A DNA stretch of 64,000 nt from assembly GCF_025398255.1 (NCBI RefSeq), contig NZ_JAODNW010000019.1:62001-126000 (forward strand), in the 5' to 3' direction. Under the pieces are notes generated by a model. The model worked only from the letters and a program-made list of their open reading frames with translations. It ran no database searches and was not told the origin of the DNA. Position 1 is the first letter of the stretch, and each line of letters opens with the position of its first letter. The position numbers and the translations under genes were made by a program. Source of the DNA: Chelativorans intermedius. Its GTDB lineage: Bacteria > Pseudomonadota > Alphaproteobacteria > Rhizobiales > Rhizobiaceae. Below are positions 18,101 through 25,119 of the stretch, piece after piece.

Positions 18101-18631
18101 GAGAATGCCACCGCGCACCGCAAACTGGCCGACGTCGCGCACGGTGGGGACCCGCTCGAAGCCGGCGTTCTCCAGGCGCTTGGCCAGCGCCTCCATGTCC
18201 ACCTGGTTTCCCGGTCTGGCGCGAAAGCTCTGCGCGGCGATCTGGTCGGCGGGCGGCATGCGCTGCAGCAGCGCATTGGCGCTTACCAGCACGATGGCCC
18301 GGTGCGGCCTTTGCTTCAGTGCCGCCATGGCCGCCATCGCATCGAGCCGCCGCGCGGCCGCATCCGCGCCGGGCGAGACGCGGTCATAGGGCAGGCAATC
18401 CCAGGCGGGCAATTCCAGAAGCGGCAGTCCAGGCGCGGCAAATCGCAATGCTTCGGCCACCAGCGGCAGGCGCTGTCCGTCGCGCAGCACGAAGACCAGC
18501 GGTCCCTGCGGCGCGATTTCGGCGCTGATGCGCGCCAGCGCGAAGGGCTCAAAGCCGTCTGCAATGCCGTCCACGGTCACCGCGCCGGTGCGGCCGCGGG
18601 AAAGGCCGATGGGGTCGATCAGGTCGGTCAT
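15125..18631 (-). CDS. mfd: Transcription-repair coupling factor Mfd
   Basis: 1168 residues, the usual length. The order is complete: N-terminal UvrB-like module (LRDGQRLPLVAEAL onward), RNA-polymerase interaction domain (VNALSAGDIVVHADHGIGRFVGL near residue 500), the RecG-like translocase with Walker A GDVGFGKT (residues 648-655) and DEEQ box (residues 749-752), and the C-terminal D7 domain. Mfd removes RNA polymerase stalled at lesions and recruits UvrA. It is preceded by sdhE with 11 bp between them, so the two are probably co-transcribed. Confidence 0.97.
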   Translation of the reverse strand: MTDLIDPIGLSRGRTGAVTVDGIADGFEPFALARISAEIAPQGPLVFVLRDGQRLPLVAEALRFAAPGLPLLELPAWDCLPYDRVSPGADAAARRLDAMAAMAALKQRPHRAIVLVSANALLQRMPPADQIAAQSFRARPGNQVDMEALAKRLENAGFERVPTVRDVGQFAVRGGILDLLAPGWEEALRLDFFGDTLESIRAFDVASQRTTGQRAEVVLQAMSEVTLTPETISRFRRNYIEAFGAPSRDDALYAAVSEGRRFSGMEHWLPLFHERLETLFDYLPDAPVVFDHLAKEALGERHALIVDHYEARLRQAEGQGLGAAVPYKPVEPARLYLEPEEAVRLAEARGLVRLTPFDTPQEGAGPVLHGGAHAGRNFAEERADPNANVFDHAVKHIGALRAAGKRVMIAGWSEGSAERLGQILAEHGLGNVVRVDSLAAIEGLASGQAGLGVLPLEAGFETKRLAIVAEQDILGDRLVRRSARRKKAADFISEVNALSAGDIVVHADHGIGRFVGLRTIEAAGAPHECLELRYAGDDRLFLPVENIELLSRYGSDSAEAVLDKLGGVAWQSRKAKLKKRLLEMAGQLIQIAAERQMRPAAKLAPPDGLYGEFAARFPYDETEDQQSAIEAVLEDLSSGRPMDRLVCGDVGFGKTEVALRAAFVAAMEGFQVAVVVPTTLLARQHFKTFSQRFAGLPVRVRQASRLVGARELSETKKGLADGTVDIVVGTHALLGASVHFKNLGLLIIDEEQHFGVKHKERLKELKSDVHVLTLSATPIPRTLQLAMSGVRELSLIATPPVDRMAVRTFISPFDPLVIRETLLRERYRGGQSFYVVPRIADLAEVRDFLASQVPELKVATAHGQLAPGELDDIMNAFYDGQYDVLLSTTIVESGLDIPTANTLIVHRADMFGLAQLYQLRGRVGRSKVRAYALFTLPANRKLTATAERRLKVLQSLDTLGAGFQLASHDLDIRGAGNLLGEEQSGHIKEVGYELYQQMLEEAVAEMRGTGEVADTGWSPQITVGTAVMIPESYVPDLQLRLGLYRRLGELHTPEEIDAFGAELIDRFGPLPEEVQHLLKIVFIKALCRRANVEKLDAGPKGVVIAFRNQTFANPAALVRFIGEQGSLAKIRPDHSVVFIRDWPNAEKRLAGAATIMTQLVRLVEKQAA

Positions 18632-18642
18632 GGCTTGTCGGG

Positions 18643-18927
18643 TCAGCTCGGCGTTTCGCAGAAAGCGCGCAGTCGGGCAAAAAGCGCGGTGTCATGGGCG
18701 GGCGCCACCGGCGCGCGGCCCGTCACCCAGGGCAGAAGCGTGGAGTCGGGCACCTCCAGAAGCGCCTCGAACTGCGCCAGCTCTTCCTGCGACAGCGTGG
18801 CGATGTGGCGGTCGGCAAATCCGCCCAGCACGAGGTCCATCTCGCGCATGCCGCGCCGCCAGGCGCGCACCAGGGCGCGGCGTCTGCGCGGCTCGAGATC
18901 GGCGCTCGAACGGGTGGTTCCGGTCAT
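18643..18927 (-). CDS. sdhE: Succinate dehydrogenase assembly factor 2 / SdhE-family protein
   Basis: 94 residues from the ATG at 18927. The PF03937 motif is visible: RRRRALVRAWRRGMREMDLV, then LGGFADRHIATLSQEELAQF and LLEVPDSTLLPWVTG. The family's flavinylation-critical RGxxE motif appears as RGMRE. SdhE promotes covalent FAD attachment to SdhA. It sits 11 bp upstream of mfd and diverges from recG with 90 bp between; the sdhE-mfd order next to recG recurs in related alphaproteobacteria. Confidence 0.92.
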   Translation of the reverse strand: MTGTTRSSADLEPRRRRALVRAWRRGMREMDLVLGGFADRHIATLSQEELAQFEALLEVPDSTLLPWVTGRAPVAPAHDTALFARLRAFCETPS

Positions 18928-19017
18928 GGCGTCTTGTCCTTCTGCGAGGCGCATATAGCGTGTGACAACGGCGCTGTCAGCCTTGCGCGGGGGCTTTTGT
19001 TCCATAAGCTGACATTC

Positions 19018-21126
19018 ATGCGCCCCTCGATCCTCGATCCCCTCTTTGCACCGGCCACGAGCCTCGACGGCATCGGCGACAAGCTCGCCCGCCTGATCGC
19101 CAATGTCGTTCCGGCCGATCTTGCCTCCCGCCCCCTGCGCGTGGGCGATCTTCTGTTCGTGCTTCCGCATGCTCTCATCGACCGGACCAACCGGCCGGGC
19201 GTTGCGGGCGCGCCGCACGGCGCTATCGTCACCCTGTCGCTCACCGTCGACCGGCACCAGCCGCCGCCAGGCGGCAGGAAGAACGTGCCCTATCGCGTCT
19301 ACGCCTTCGACGAGACAGGAGAAATCGCCCTCACCTTCTTCCACGCGCATCAGGCCTATCTGGAGCGCCTCCTTCCCGTGGGTGGCGCTGTGGTGGTCTC
19401 CGGCCGCATGGAATGGTTCAACAGCCGTCCCTCCATGGTCCACCCGGACCACATCCTGCCGGCGGACGAGGCCGCGGCGCTGCCGTCGCTTGAACCGGTC
19501 TATCCGCTGACGGCGGGGCTTTCGGCAAAGGTCCTGCGCCGCGCCATCGCCGGGGCGCTCGCCCGCCTGCCGGCGCTTCCAGAGTGGCACGATGCGGGCC
19601 TGCAAGCGCGACTCGGTCTGCCCTCCTTCGCGGCCGCTCTCAACACGCTGCACAACCCGCAGGGCATATCCGACATTTCGCCGGAGGGCGCGGCATGGCG
19701 GCGCCTGGCCTATGACGAGTGCCTGGCAAGCCAGCTCTCGCTTGCCCTGGTGCGGGCGCGCGCGCGCCGCCTTGCCGGGCGGCCGCTCGTGGGAGACGGC
19801 AGGATTACCGAGCGCATCAAGGCCGCGCTACCCTATCGGCTCACGCCGTCGCAGCAGCAGGCGGTGGCCGACATCCATGCCGATCTGGCCGGCGAGAAGC
19901 GCATGCTGCGCCTTTTGCAGGGAGACGTGGGCGCGGGCAAGACCGTGGTGGCGCTTCTGGCCATGGCGCGGGCGGCGGAGGCCGGCGGCCAATCGGCGCT
20001 GATGGCGCCAACGGAGCTGCTGGCCCGCCAGCACCTGGCGACGATCCAGCCGCTTGCCGAAGCAGCGGGGCTGAAGGCGGCAATCCTGACCGGCCGAGAG
20101 AAAGGCCGCGAGCGCCAGGCGGTGCTCGCAGCCATTGCCGCGGGCGAGATCGCCTTCGTTGTCGGCACGCATGCCCTGTTTCAGGAAAAGGTGCGCTTCC
20201 GCGATCTGGTGCTGACGGTCATCGACGAGCAGCACCGTTTCGGCGTGCACCAGCGCCTGGCCATCAGCGCCAAGGGAGATGCGCCGGACATGCTGGTGAT
20301 GACCGCCACGCCCATTCCGCGCACCCTGGTGCTTTCGGCATTCGGCGACATGGACGTCTCGCGCCTCACCGAAAAGCCTGCCGGGCGCAAGCCGATCCGC
20401 ACCGTCACCATGCCGGCGGAACGCCTCGATGAGCTGGTGGCAAGGCTCGTGAAGGCGGTGGCGGAAGGCCAAAAGGTCTACTGGATCTGCCCTCTGGTCG
20501 AGGAATCGGAAGCGATGGAACTCACCTCCGCGGAAGACCGCTTCGCGACCCTTGCCAAGGTGTTCGGAGCCAAGGTCGGTCTCGTCCACGGCCGCATGGG
20601 CGCCCGCGAGAAGGACGAGGCCATGCGCGCCTTCAAGGAGGGGAAGACGCGCATCCTCGTCGGCACCACGGTGGTGGAGGTGGGTGTGGACGTGCCAGAC
20701 GCCACCATCATCGTCATCGAGCATGCGGAGCGTTTCGGCCTGGCACAGCTTCACCAGTTGCGCGGTCGCGTGGGGCGCGGCGAGCGCGCGTCGTCCTGCG
20801 TGCTTCTCTACAAGCCGCCGATCGGCGAGACGGCGAAACGCAGGCTTGCGATCCTGCGCGAGACGGAGGACGGATTTCTGATCGCCGAGGAGGATCTGCG
20901 GCTGCGTGGCGAGGGCGACCTTCTGGGCACGCGCCAGTCCGGCTCTCCCGGGTTCCTGGTGGCGCGGCTCGAGTTTCACGCCGACCTTCTTGCCACCGCG
21001 CGCGACGACGCACGGCTCATCCTGACGCGGGATCCCGAGCTTGACAGCGAGCGCGGAAGGGCGCTGCGCGTGCTTCTCTACATGTTCGGCAAGGACGAGG
21101 CGGTTCGGCTGTTGCGCGCCGGCTGA
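19018..21126 (+). CDS. recG: ATP-dependent DNA helicase RecG
   Basis: 702 residues from the ATG at 19018. It has an N-terminal wedge/OB domain, then the helicase core with Walker A GDVGAGKT (residues 302-309), DEQH box (residues 403-406) and the motif VI region LHQLRGRVGRGERAS, then the TRG region. RecG remodels stalled forks and branch-migrates Holliday junctions. The frame continues upstream but that part is not conserved. Its last 49 bp overlap the convergent DUF502 gene. Confidence 0.96.
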   Translation: MRPSILDPLFAPATSLDGIGDKLARLIANVVPADLASRPLRVGDLLFVLPHALIDRTNRPGVAGAPHGAIVTLSLTVDRHQPPPGGRKNVPYRVYAFDETGEIALTFFHAHQAYLERLLPVGGAVVVSGRMEWFNSRPSMVHPDHILPADEAAALPSLEPVYPLTAGLSAKVLRRAIAGALARLPALPEWHDAGLQARLGLPSFAAALNTLHNPQGISDISPEGAAWRRLAYDECLASQLSLALVRARARRLAGRPLVGDGRITERIKAALPYRLTPSQQQAVADIHADLAGEKRMLRLLQGDVGAGKTVVALLAMARAAEAGGQSALMAPTELLARQHLATIQPLAEAAGLKAAILTGREKGRERQAVLAAIAAGEIAFVVGTHALFQEKVRFRDLVLTVIDEQHRFGVHQRLAISAKGDAPDMLVMTATPIPRTLVLSAFGDMDVSRLTEKPAGRKPIRTVTMPAERLDELVARLVKAVAEGQKVYWICPLVEESEAMELTSAEDRFATLAKVFGAKVGLVHGRMGAREKDEAMRAFKEGKTRILVGTTVVEVGVDVPDATIIVIEHAERFGLAQLHQLRGRVGRGERASSCVLLYKPPIGETAKRRLAILRETEDGFLIAEEDLRLRGEGDLLGTRQSGSPGFLVARLEFHADLLATARDDARLILTRDPELDSERGRALRVLLYMFGKDEAVRLLRAG

Positions 21127-21779
21127 GCGGCCAGCGCCTCCTCCGCCAGGGCCTGGGTCGCGGCCTTGTACTCCGGCGTGACAAGGCCAGCCGAGACCAC
21201 GAGCTTTGCCGCATCCTCGATCGACATTTCCAACTCGATGATCTCCTCCTTCGGCACATAGAGGAGATAGCCGGAGGTGGGGTTGGGAGTGGTCGGCAGG
21301 AAGACGGCAATGGCGGGATTGTCGTCTCCATTGGTCACGTGGCGCACCTCGCCGCGCGCCTCCGTAGCGATGAAGACCAGCGCCCACAGGCCCCTGCGCG
21401 GATATTCGATGAGGCCCACCTTCTTGAAGGTGTCGGAGCGCTCCGCCAGCACCGTTTCGAGGATCTGCTTCAGCGCCCGGTAGATGCTGCGCACCAGCGG
21501 CATGCGGCCAAGCAGATACTCGCCATAGGAAATGATGGTGCGGCCGATGATGTTGGCCGTCAGAAAGCCGATCAGCGTGATGAGCACCAGCGCCACGATG
21601 AGCCCGAATCCCGGCACGGCGAAGGGCAGATAATTGTCCGGGTTGTAGCGGGCGGGAATGTAGGGTTTCACCCACGAATCCACCCAGCCCACGAAGGACC
21701 AGGCGAGATAGGCGGTGATCGCCAACGGCGCCGTGACGATGAAGCCCGTCAGGAAATAATTGCGCAGGCGGGTCATCAC
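21078..21779 (-). CDS. DUF502 family membrane protein
   Basis: 233 residues. Two membrane segments near the N-terminus (NYFLTGFIVTAPLAITAYLAW and FGLIVALVLITLIGFLTANI) precede a conserved soluble domain (SIYRALKQILETVLAERSDT; ALVFIATEARGEVRHV; PTTPNPTSGYLLYVPKEEI). PF04367 members are widespread and uncharacterised. The C-terminal 16 codons run antiparallel into the end of recG, so both stop codons lie within the other gene. ATG 21776 is an equally good start. Confidence 0.9.
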   Translation of the reverse strand: MMTRLRNYFLTGFIVTAPLAITAYLAWSFVGWVDSWVKPYIPARYNPDNYLPFAVPGFGLIVALVLITLIGFLTANIIGRTIISYGEYLLGRMPLVRSIYRALKQILETVLAERSDTFKKVGLIEYPRRGLWALVFIATEARGEVRHVTNGDDNPAIAVFLPTTPNPTSGYLLYVPKEEIIELEMSIEDAAKLVVSAGLVTPEYKAATQALAEEALAAQPARNSRTASSLPNM

Positions 21780-21872
21780 CGGGCAGGACCTCGGGTGTCT
21801 GCTGACTGGAAAGGATGTTCAGTTCGGGCGGAGACTAGCGAGCCGAACGGTTTTCGTCCAGATGAAACCAAC

Positions 21873-21897
21873 GCGGCGGCGCGACTTTCGCCGCCGC
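21873..21897. repeat. Perfect 9-bp hairpin between glmS and the DUF502 gene
   Basis: GCGGCGGCG (21873-21881) and CGCCGCCGC (21889-21897) form a perfect stem with a 7-nt loop, 25 bp beyond the glmS stop. No T-run follows, so this is only a candidate terminator or RNA-stability element for glmS. Confidence 0.45.
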
Positions 21898-21921
21898 CCG
21901 GCCAGGACGACGCCGGGCGCC

Positions 21922-23745
21922 CTACTCCACCGTCACCGACTTGGCGAGATTGCGCGGCTGGTCCACATCCGTGCCCATCACCACCGCCGTGTGATAGGCG
22001 AGCATCTGCACGGGCAGCGCATAGACGATGGGGGCCAGAAGCTCCGGCATCTTCGGCATGACGATGGTCTCGAAGCAGTCTAGAGAGGCACGTGCCGCCC
22101 CCTCCTCGTCCGTGATGAGCACGATGCGCCCGCCGCGCGCGGACACCTCCTGCATGTTGGAAACCGTCTTGTCGAAGACGCGGTCCTGCGGGGCAATGAC
22201 GACGACCGGCATCTGCTCGTCGATGAGCGCGATGGGCCCGTGCTTGAGCTCGCCCGCCGCATAGCCTTCCGCGTGGATGTAGGAGATCTCCTTGAGCTTG
22301 AGTGCCCCTTCGAGCGCCAGCGGATAGCTGGTGTCGCGGCCGAGATAGAGCACGTGGCGCACCTGCGAAAGCGCCCGCGCCACCTTCTCGATCCGCCCTT
22401 CGAGCTTCAGCGCCTGGGCGGCATAGCGCGGCGCCTCCGAAAGCGCACGCACGAAGTCGGCCGCCTGCTCCCGAGAGAGCGTGCCCCGCTCCAGCCCGGC
22501 GCGCACGGCAAGCGCGGCGAAGATGGAAAGCTGGCAGGTGAATGCCTTGGTGGAGGCCACGCCGATCTCCGGCCCCGCAAGCGTGGGGAAGATGCCATCG
22601 CTCTCCCGCGCCATGGTGGAGTCGCGCACATTGACGATGGAGGCAATCGGGATGCCGGCGCTGCGGCAGTAGCGCAGCGAGGCCAGCGTGTCCGCCGTCT
22701 CGCCGGACTGCGAGACGAACAACGCGGCACTTTTCTGCGAAAGCGGCATCTCGCGGTAGCGGAACTCCGAGGCGATGTCGATGTCCACCGGAAGGCGGGC
22801 GTAGCGCTCGAACCAGTACTTGCCGATGAGCCCCGCGAGATAGGCCGTGCCGCAGGCCGAGACGGCAAGCCGGTCGATCGCCGCGAAGTCGAACGGCGTC
22901 TCGAAATTCTTCACCCCGCCGCTCGCGAAATCCAGATAGTGCGCCAGGGTGTGAGCGATCACCTCCGGCTGCTCATGGATCTCCTTCTCCATGAAATGGC
23001 GGTGATTGCCCTTGTCGACCAGCAGGCTGGTGCCCACCGACTGCTGGCGCTGGCGCTCCACGCGCCGACCTTCCATGTCGAAGATCTCGACGCCCGAACG
23101 GCGTACCGCCACCCAGTCGCCATCGTCCAGATAGGTGATGGAATCGGTAAACGGCGCCAGGGCAATGGCGTCCGACCCCAGATACATCTCGCCATTGCCG
23201 TGGCCAACGGCCAGCGGCGGCCCGTTGCGCGCACCGATGATCAGATCTTCATCGCCGCGGAACAGGATGGCGAGCGCAAAGGCGCCCTGCAGACGCCGCA
23301 ACGCGGCAAATGCGGCATCCTGCGGGCGCAAGCCGCGCCGCAGCTCTCGCGCCACCAGATGCGCCACCACTTCCGTATCGGTCTGGGAGGCAAAGACGAA
23401 GCCTTCCGCCGAGAGCTCTTCGCGCAGCTCGGCGAAGTTCTCGATGATGCCGTTGTGGACAACGGCGACATCCTGCGAAAAATGCGGGTGCGCGTTGGTC
23501 TCGTTGGGAACGCCATGGGTGGCCCAGCGGGTATGGCCGATGCCGACGAAGCCGCCGAGTGGCTGGGAGCGCAGCCGCTCCTCAAGGTTGACGAGCTTGC
23601 CTTCGGCACGCCGGCGATCAAGCTGCCCGTTTTCGACCGTGGCCACACCGGCCGAATCATAGCCGCGATATTCGAGCCGCTTCAGAGCATCGACGATGAG
23701 GGGCGCGACCGGCGTGCGCCCGACAATGCCAACTATCCCACACAT
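21922..23745 (-). CDS. glmS: Glutamine--fructose-6-phosphate aminotransferase (isomerising)
   Basis: 607 residues. The Ntn-type glutaminase domain starts with the catalytic Cys in MCGIVGIVGRTP. Two SIS sugar-isomerase domains follow (LFVSQSGETADTLASLRYCR; VLYLGRDTSYPLALEGALKL), ending in the typical LAKSVTVE tail. GlmS makes glucosamine-6-phosphate, the first step to UDP-GlcNAc for peptidoglycan and lipid A; glmU for the later steps is at 57.6-58.9 kb. It lies 118 bp after prfB on the same strand. Confidence 0.97.
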   Translation of the reverse strand: MCGIVGIVGRTPVAPLIVDALKRLEYRGYDSAGVATVENGQLDRRRAEGKLVNLEERLRSQPLGGFVGIGHTRWATHGVPNETNAHPHFSQDVAVVHNGIIENFAELREELSAEGFVFASQTDTEVVAHLVARELRRGLRPQDAAFAALRRLQGAFALAILFRGDEDLIIGARNGPPLAVGHGNGEMYLGSDAIALAPFTDSITYLDDGDWVAVRRSGVEIFDMEGRRVERQRQQSVGTSLLVDKGNHRHFMEKEIHEQPEVIAHTLAHYLDFASGGVKNFETPFDFAAIDRLAVSACGTAYLAGLIGKYWFERYARLPVDIDIASEFRYREMPLSQKSAALFVSQSGETADTLASLRYCRSAGIPIASIVNVRDSTMARESDGIFPTLAGPEIGVASTKAFTCQLSIFAALAVRAGLERGTLSREQAADFVRALSEAPRYAAQALKLEGRIEKVARALSQVRHVLYLGRDTSYPLALEGALKLKEISYIHAEGYAAGELKHGPIALIDEQMPVVVIAPQDRVFDKTVSNMQEVSARGGRIVLITDEEGAARASLDCFETIVMPKMPELLAPIVYALPVQMLAYHTAVVMGTDVDQPRNLAKSVTVE

Positions 23746-23863
23746 GATGTCCCCGCTGCCTTGCTGTCCGTGCCGGCTGTTTCGGATTCCTGCCTACACT
23801 TTTATGGTGCGCGGCGCCCGCACCAAATACAATTATGGTTTCGCGCCTGTCACGTGGACAGGG

Positions 23864-24998
23864 CTATTCGAGGTCGGCGATCTCGCCCTTGCCGCTTTCG
23901 CCGCTGACGCGCTGGGACAGCGAGGCCTTCATGAAATCGTCAAGCTCTCCATCGAGCACATCCTGCGGGCTGGTGCTTTCCACGCCGGTGCGCAGATCCT
24001 TCACGAGCTGGTAGGGCTGCAGCACGTAGGAGCGGATCTGATGGCCCCAGCCGATCTCGCCCTTGCTGGACTCGGCGGCGTTGGCGGCTTCCTCGCGCTT
24101 CTTCAGCTCCTCCTCGTAGAGGCGGGCGCGCAGCATGTCCCAGGCAGTGGCGCGGTTCTTGTGCTGGGAGCGCTCGCGCTGGCACTGGACGACTATGCCC
24201 GTTGGGATGTGCGTGATGCGAACGGCCGAATCGGTGGTGTTGACGTGCTGGCCCCCGGCACCCGAGGCCCGATAGGTGTCGATGCGCACGTCCGATTCAG
24301 GAATGGTGATCTCGATCGAATCGTCGATCACCGGATAGACCCAGACGCTGGCGAAGGAGGTGTGCCGGCGCGCATTGCTGTCGAAGGGCGAGATGCGCAC
24401 CAGACGGTGCACGCCAGACTCGGTCTTCAGCCAGCCATAGGCGTTGCGGCCCTTCACGAGAATGGTGGCGGACTTGATGCCCGCCTCCTCGCCCTCGTGC
24501 ACCTCAAGCACCTCGACCTTCATGTTGCGGCGCTCGGCCCAGCGCGTATACATGCGCAGAAGCATCGAGGCCCAGTCCTGGCTCTCGGTGCCGCCGGCGC
24601 CTGCGTGCACTTCCAGATAGGTGTCGTTGCCATCCGCCTCGCCCGAAAGCAGCGTTTCCATCTGGCGGGCGGCAATCTCCCCCCGCAGGGCGCGGATGGC
24701 GGCTTCCGCCTCCTCAACCACCGCCTGGTCGCCCTCTTCTTCGCCGAGCATTATCAGCTCGACATTATCGTTAAGAGATTGCGACAAGGTGTTGATGGCA
24801 TTTATATTTTCCTCAAGCGTCTGGCGCTCGCGCATGAGCTGCTGGGCTTCCTGCGGATCATTCCACAGATCGGCCTCCTCGGCGCGCGCGTTGAGGTATT
24901 CGAGTCGTTTTACCGCCTCGTCCCAGTCAAAGATACCTCCTCAGCAGGCTTATGGCCTGCTTGATTTCGTCGACGAGATTTGCCGTTTCGCTGCGCAT
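23864..24998 (-). CDS. prfB: Peptide chain release factor 2, made by programmed +1 frameshift
   Basis: The full 377-residue product needs recoding. Frame 0 runs from the ATG at 24998 ([20 protein letters not shown]) for 23 codons to an in-frame TGA at 24927-24929. A +1 shift at CTT-TGA-C continues with [19 protein letters not shown] to the stop at 23864. The second frame holds the RF2 hallmarks: the SPF anticodon-like tripeptide in [12 protein letters not shown] and the peptidyl-hydrolysis GGQ at residues 248-250. RF2 ends translation at UAA and UGA, and low RF2 favours the shift, so the site is autoregulatory. This is not a broken gene. Confidence 0.97.
24926..24941 (-). other. prfB +1 programmed ribosomal frameshift site
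   Basis: On the minus strand AGGAGG (24936-24941) stands three bases before CTT (24930-24932), which is followed by TGA and then C. This is the classical RF2 recoding signal: an internal Shine-Dalgarno just upstream of the CUU slip codon and a UGA-C poor stop context. The shifted frame resumes at 24928. Confidence 0.96.
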
Positions 24999-25072
24999 GT
25001 CTTCCTTCTTTCCGGGCGATGTCCGTGAATCGGGCGGAACTTATGGGCAGGCGCGCGGCCTGTAAAGGTGAT

Positions 25073-25098
25073 GGCCGGCCCGCCTTGCCGGGCCGGCC
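25073..25098 (-). terminator. Hairpin, probable terminator of mrcA
   Basis: A perfect 10-bp GC stem (25073-25082 with 25089-25098, 6-nt loop) lies 21 bp after the mrcA stop. The minus-strand flank reads ATCACCTTTAC, a weak T-tract, so efficiency is uncertain. Confidence 0.5.
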
Positions 25099-25119
25099 GG
25101 TACAGCCTGCCGAATATTG

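Noticed and set aside
15065-18958. Open frame of 1297 codons antisense to mfd
   Set aside because: It mirrors the coding constraint of mfd, has repetitive His/Gln/Arg composition, and spans sdhE too.
23806-23824. Six-bp hairpin GGTGCG/CGCACC between prfB and glmS
   Set aside because: Short stem without T-run on either strand; not distinguishable from chance in GC-rich DNA.
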